DNA from: an uncultured Muribaculaceae bacterium
GTDB lineage: Bacteria > Bacteroidota > Bacteroidia > Bacteroidales > Muribaculaceae
DNA: 64,000 nt
Direction: 5' to 3'
NCBI GenBank assembly: GCA_910586895.1
Contig: CAJUIW010000004.1
Location: 1 to 64,000 of the forward strand
The notes below the pieces were generated by a model. The model had not been told where the DNA came from and ran no database searches. It saw only the letters and a program-made list of their open reading frames with translations. A program made the position numbers and the translations under genes. Below, one piece after another: positions 61,190 through 64,000 of this stretch (positions are counted from its first letter, which is position 1; every line of letters starts with the position of its first letter).

Positions 61190-62031
61190 CTGTCAACTCT
61201 TACTGGTGGCGGTCCCATAGGGATAGGCGGACCCATAGTAGGGTTTGACCGACGGGCACGACGCGAATCCACGGCGTCATAAATCATGCCTCCTAAATCG
61301 ATACCTATCTTATTGCCGTCACTGAATTTATAATATGGCCGGACTATGGGACGAGTCTCCCACCGGCGCGTGTAATTGTTGTATTGAGTCTGCGCTCCGG
61401 CATCGACACCGAAATGCTCGGCAAAATCCCAGCTGAGATACCCTCCGAAAGAGGATGTACTGATATACGGCATCATGGCCGGGCCGGTAAAACCGGTACG
61501 CGAATACCACGAGCCGAACACCGTCAGCGCAAGATTGTCCGAGAATCGCCATACGGCCACTCCGGTCAGACCGTAGACAGTCTGCAATCCGCGGTAATAA
61601 CCGTATTTCTCAGCCGATACTCCTCCGGTAAGCGTGAGACGCCCCATGGTATGCGTGGCAAGCAGCTCCCCCTGCTCCACACCCATCAATCCGGAATAGG
61701 ATGTGCGCGACCCCATGGCAAGTATACCGCCTCCCTTCCATACTAAAGGCATTACGGCACCTGCGGCATTGACAGTAACAGGATTTGACGCGAACACGAA
61801 GGGCTGATAGCGCAGCGGACGCCCCCAGTCGGGTGTTTGCCCCGGGGCATAGAACTCCGGAATGGAGAACAGCGACATGGGCAGACGCTCACCATCTGCT
61901 CCTGACGGAAGCGGGTCGGCCTGCACATCACGGTCAGGGACTCCACCGCCAAGACCAGGAATCTCATTTTGCCCCACAGCTATCTGTAGGACAAAACATG
62001 ATAATAATATGGCAAATAGGGTCCGCTTCAT
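61186..62031 (-). CDS. Secreted beta-rich protein of unknown function
   Basis: A 281-residue protein starting at 62031 with a signal peptide (MKRTLFAILLSCFVLQIAVGQ). The mature part alternates short strands with many aromatic residues (VWRFSDNLALTVFGSWYSR, GGYLSWDFAEHFGVDAG). This suggests an outer-membrane beta-barrel or surface protein. A Pro-rich tail ends the protein (PPIPMGPPPVR). The family is not recognised. It is the first gene of the operon with the symporter and ABC genes. The frame is open to 62058, but that part covers the -7 box. Confidence 0.62.
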   Translation of the reverse strand: MKRTLFAILLSCFVLQIAVGQNEIPGLGGGVPDRDVQADPLPSGADGERLPMSLFSIPEFYAPGQTPDWGRPLRYQPFVFASNPVTVNAAGAVMPLVWKGGGILAMGSRTSYSGLMGVEQGELLATHTMGRLTLTGGVSAEKYGYYRGLQTVYGLTGVAVWRFSDNLALTVFGSWYSRTGFTGPAMMPYISTSSFGGYLSWDFAEHFGVDAGAQTQYNNYTRRWETRPIVRPYYKFSDGNKIGIDLGGMIYDAVDSRRARRSNPTMGPPIPMGPPPVRVDR

Positions 62032-62035
62032 GTGG

Positions 62036-62069
62036 CAAAGATAAAAAAATTTGTCCAATCTGTAACAAA
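62036..62069 (-). promoter_or_regulatory. Promoter of the minus-strand operon, very close to the start codon
   Basis: On the minus strand TATCTTTG (62043-62036) has TTTG at 62069-62066, 22 bp upstream. The ATG follows only four bases after the -7 box, so the mRNA may be leaderless. Confidence 0.58.
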
Positions 62070-62113
62070 TCGGACCCGAACTACGTCTAATAGGAAAAAG
62101 AACTTAAAGAAAC

Positions 62114-62878
62114 ATGACTTACAGACCGTTTTTACTGACCGCGGCAATTGCCCTTACCACACTCAGCTCTTGCCGCACAAATGAGAGCTACGCATCGGAC
62201 TCTGATGACAACAGCCGCACATCGACAGAAATGATAACCCAGACCATTCCTGCCAAGGATGTCCGCAAGATAGACACCGCTACTGGTATAAAGGTTATCT
62301 ATACTCAGGCCAAGAATACGAGTGTCACACTGACAGCTCCGGCCAATATGCTAAAATACATAACCGTAACAGCCAAGGACGGTGAGCTGGAATGCATCCG
62401 CAAAAGCAACAGCTTCACCAAAAGCATGCGCGGTGTCAACATCACAGTCACCGTATCATCGCCCGGACTGACAGATATCGACGTATCAAGCGGAGGAAGC
62501 TTCGTGGCTCAGGCGCCTATAAACATGAAAGACTCTTCGATGGATATCGACATATCAAGTGGAGGAGCAATCTCCATAGCATCGCTTACAGCAGGTTCGT
62601 TGGATTTAGATGCTTCAAGCGGAGCAGCCGCTAAAATAAACGGACTCACAGCAAAAACGGTTGAAGCCGATGCGTCAAGCGGCGCAGCAATATCATTAAG
62701 CGATGTAAAAGCTACTTCAGCCAGAATCAACGCTTCAAGCGGAGCAGCACTTTCAATCAACGGTGCTGCAAAAGTTGCCAATCTGAGCGCATCAAGCGGC
62801 GGAGCCGTAAATGCATCCGGACTGAAAGCTGACAATGTTTCAAAGAGCAAATCATCCGGAGGAGCCATAAGCTTCTGA
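62114..62878 (+). CDS. GIN-domain (DUF2807) lipoprotein
   Basis: A 254-residue lipoprotein with lipobox LSSC (Cys near 20). A right-handed beta-helix-like chain follows, with regular repeats of the form (D)ASSGAA or SSGG at about 17-residue spacing from about residue 115. This is the head GIN domain family, common on Bacteroidetes surfaces. The KIDTATGIKVIYTQ start of the domain is typical. The role is probably adhesion or structural; no enzyme motif is present. Confidence 0.85.
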   Translation: MTYRPFLLTAAIALTTLSSCRTNESYASDSDDNSRTSTEMITQTIPAKDVRKIDTATGIKVIYTQAKNTSVTLTAPANMLKYITVTAKDGELECIRKSNSFTKSMRGVNITVTVSSPGLTDIDVSSGGSFVAQAPINMKDSSMDIDISSGGAISIASLTAGSLDLDASSGAAAKINGLTAKTVEADASSGAAISLSDVKATSARINASSGAALSINGAAKVANLSASSGGAVNASGLKADNVSKSKSSGGAISF

Positions 62879-62892
62879 CAAACAAAGGGAAA

Positions 62893-62930
62893 AACAGCTT
62901 CTATAAATACTTTTCAAACAGCTTCTATAA
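62893..62930 (+). repeat. Two copies of a 14-bp direct repeat
   Basis: AACAGCTTCTATAA occurs at 62893-62906 and again at 62917-62930, with 10 bp between the copies. Confidence 0.5.
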
Positions 62931-62933
62931 GAA

Positions 62934-62968
62934 AATCGGGCGATCTCTGTGACAGAGGTCGCCCGATT
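62934..62968. terminator. Bidirectional terminator between the GIN-domain gene and gdhA
   Basis: A 16-bp stem joins 62934-62949 to 62953-62968 with two G-T-type pairs and a TGA loop. Plus-strand TTTT follows at 62971-62974. AAAA before the stem gives a U-run on the minus side. Confidence 0.85.
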
Positions 62969-62991
62969 ACTTTTATTGGGGATTTACTTTA

Positions 62992-64000
62992 TCAGATGAT
63001 ACCCTGACCCATCATGGCGTTAGCTACCTTCATGAAGCCTGCAATGTTGGCACCCTTCATATAGTTGAGGTAACCGTCAGGTTCCTGACCGTACTTGACG
63101 CACTGTTCGTGGATGTCGCTCATGATAGTGTGGAGCTTGGCATCAACTTCCTCAGCGCTCCACTGCAGGTGCATGGCATCCTGGCTCATTTCGAGGCCTG
63201 ATGTAGCAACACCGCCGGCGTTGACAGCCTTACCGGGAGCGTAGGTGATACGTGCGTTGATGAATGTATCGATAGCTTCAGGTGTGCAGCCCATGTTGGA
63301 CACTTCAGCCACCATCTTCACGCCATTTTCAACAAGCAGCTTGGCATCGTCGCCGTTAAGCTCGTTCTGGGTAGCGCAGGGAAGAGCGATGTCCACCTTC
63401 TGTTCCCAGGGCTTGCGGCCTGCGAAGAACTGAGCGCCGGGATACTTCTCAGCATAGGGAGCTACAATGTCGTCGCCGGTAGCGCGGAGATAGAGCATAT
63501 ATTCAATCTTGTCGCCGGTGATACCTTCGGGATCATAGATATATCCGTCAGGACCTGAGATGGTGACAACCTTGGCACCGAGTTCTGAAGCCTTGAGAGC
63601 TGCGCCCCATGCCACATTGCCGAATCCGGAGATAGCAACGGTCTTGCCCTTGATGTCATCACCCTTCTTGGCAAGCATATTCTCAACAAAGTAGAGAGCG
63701 CCGAAACCTGTAGCTTCAGGACGCATGCGTGAACCGCCGAATTCAAATGCCTTACCGGTCATAGAGCCGTCGCATTCGCCACGGAGCTTCTTGTACATAC
63801 CGTACATGTAGCCAACTTCGCGGCCACCTACACCTATATCACCTGCGGGTACGTCGCGGTCGATACCGATGTTTTTCCAGAGCTCAAGCATGAAAGCCTG
63901 GCAGAAACGCATGATTTCAGCATCGCTCTTACCGCGGGGTGAGAAGTCGCTGCCGCCCTTGGCACCACCCATGGGAAGTGTGGTGAGAGCATTTTTGAAA
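62992..64000 (-). CDS. gdhA: NADP-type glutamate dehydrogenase GdhA (5' end beyond the window)
   Basis: The visible part covers 336 codons and continues past base 64000 in phase, so the N-terminus lies outside. FKNALTTLPMGGAKGGSDFSPRGKSD is the substrate-binding segment with the catalytic Lys. The Rossmann domain follows (VAISGFGNVAWGAA) and VNAGGVATSGLEMSQDAM closes the dehydrogenase core. It assimilates ammonium by reductive amination of 2-oxoglutarate. An internal ATG at 63972 is not the start. Confidence 0.95.
   Translation of the reverse strand, partial: FKNALTTLPMGGAKGGSDFSPRGKSDAEIMRFCQAFMLELWKNIGIDRDVPAGDIGVGGREVGYMYGMYKKLRGECDGSMTGKAFEFGGSRMRPEATGFGALYFVENMLAKKGDDIKGKTVAISGFGNVAWGAALKASELGAKVVTISGPDGYIYDPEGITGDKIEYMLYLRATGDDIVAPYAEKYPGAQFFAGRKPWEQKVDIALPCATQNELNGDDAKLLVENGVKMVAEVSNMGCTPEAIDTFINARITYAPGKAVNAGGVATSGLEMSQDAMHLQWSAEEVDAKLHTIMSDIHEQCVKYGQEPDGYLNYMKGANIAGFMKVANAMMGQGII

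Noticed and set aside
62459..62870. Tandem DNA repeat in the GIN-domain gene
   Set aside because: The regularity is at protein level (ASSGA turns of a beta-helix); the nucleotide sequence varies between units.

Overview
The window looks like chromosomal DNA of a gut member of the Bacteroidales, with the Muribaculaceae as a plausible but unproven family. The support is repeated -7 boxes of the Bacteroidetes form TAnnTTTG upstream of genes, several with TTTG about 20 bp further up. Other signs are a short 286-residue primary sigma factor, a Por/T9SS-type secreted protein, many lipoproteins with Bacteroidetes-style lipoboxes, and the ftsK-lolA gene order. No rRNA, tRNA, CRISPR array or prophage was found.

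Layout. 1-8.2 kb: a partial gene, a propeller lipoprotein, an NlpC/P60 hydrolase, a short DXS-like enzyme, YqgE/AlgH and a large Tricorn-like S41 protease. 8.3-16.4 kb: a DEAD-box helicase, then a TPP riboswitch and the thiamine operon thiD-thiS-tenI/thiE-like-thiE-thiG-thiC-thiH, ending in a Crp/Fnr-type regulator. 16.5-28 kb: an acyltransferase, efp, a UDG-fold protein, two secreted proteins of unknown role, dedA-rpe and ftsK-lolA-trxB. 28-37.6 kb: a six-gene run headed by a receiver/PEP-synthase-like fusion, with a coiled-coil protein, a DPP4-type peptidase, a membrane protein, miaA and a secreted protein. 37.6-48.4 kb: a PepSY-like lipoprotein, a TPR protein, a small winged-helix protein, rsgA, a SulP transporter, a tiny lipoprotein and a complete RND efflux operon. 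48.5-52.6 kb: alaS (minus), merR-like and a stand-alone RES-domain gene. 52.6-56.6 kb: a repeat-rich accessory island. 56.6-64 kb: rpoD, a four-gene minus-strand operon with an ABC exporter and a DAACS symporter, a GIN-domain lipoprotein and the 3' part of gdhA.

The most unusual part is the island at 52.6-56.6 kb. A single-domain Y1 (HUH) transposase of the IS200/RAYT type sits between inverted REP-like palindromes of the form GAGTCCGNNAGGACGG. About seven clear copies of this palindrome are scattered nearby. A second stem-loop family keeps its loop while its stem changes by compensated substitutions. A third class of small palindromes is built around CTGAAAG. Two ~390-bp direct repeats flank the T9SS cargo gene. 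Together they look like a Bacteroidales REP/RAYT system with its own non-autonomous repeat modules, next to a solitary RES toxin-like gene.

Starts were chosen by comparing reading frames with signal peptides, family N-termini and the -7 boxes. Several long open frames run back through their own promoter, so a downstream ATG is preferred in those cases.
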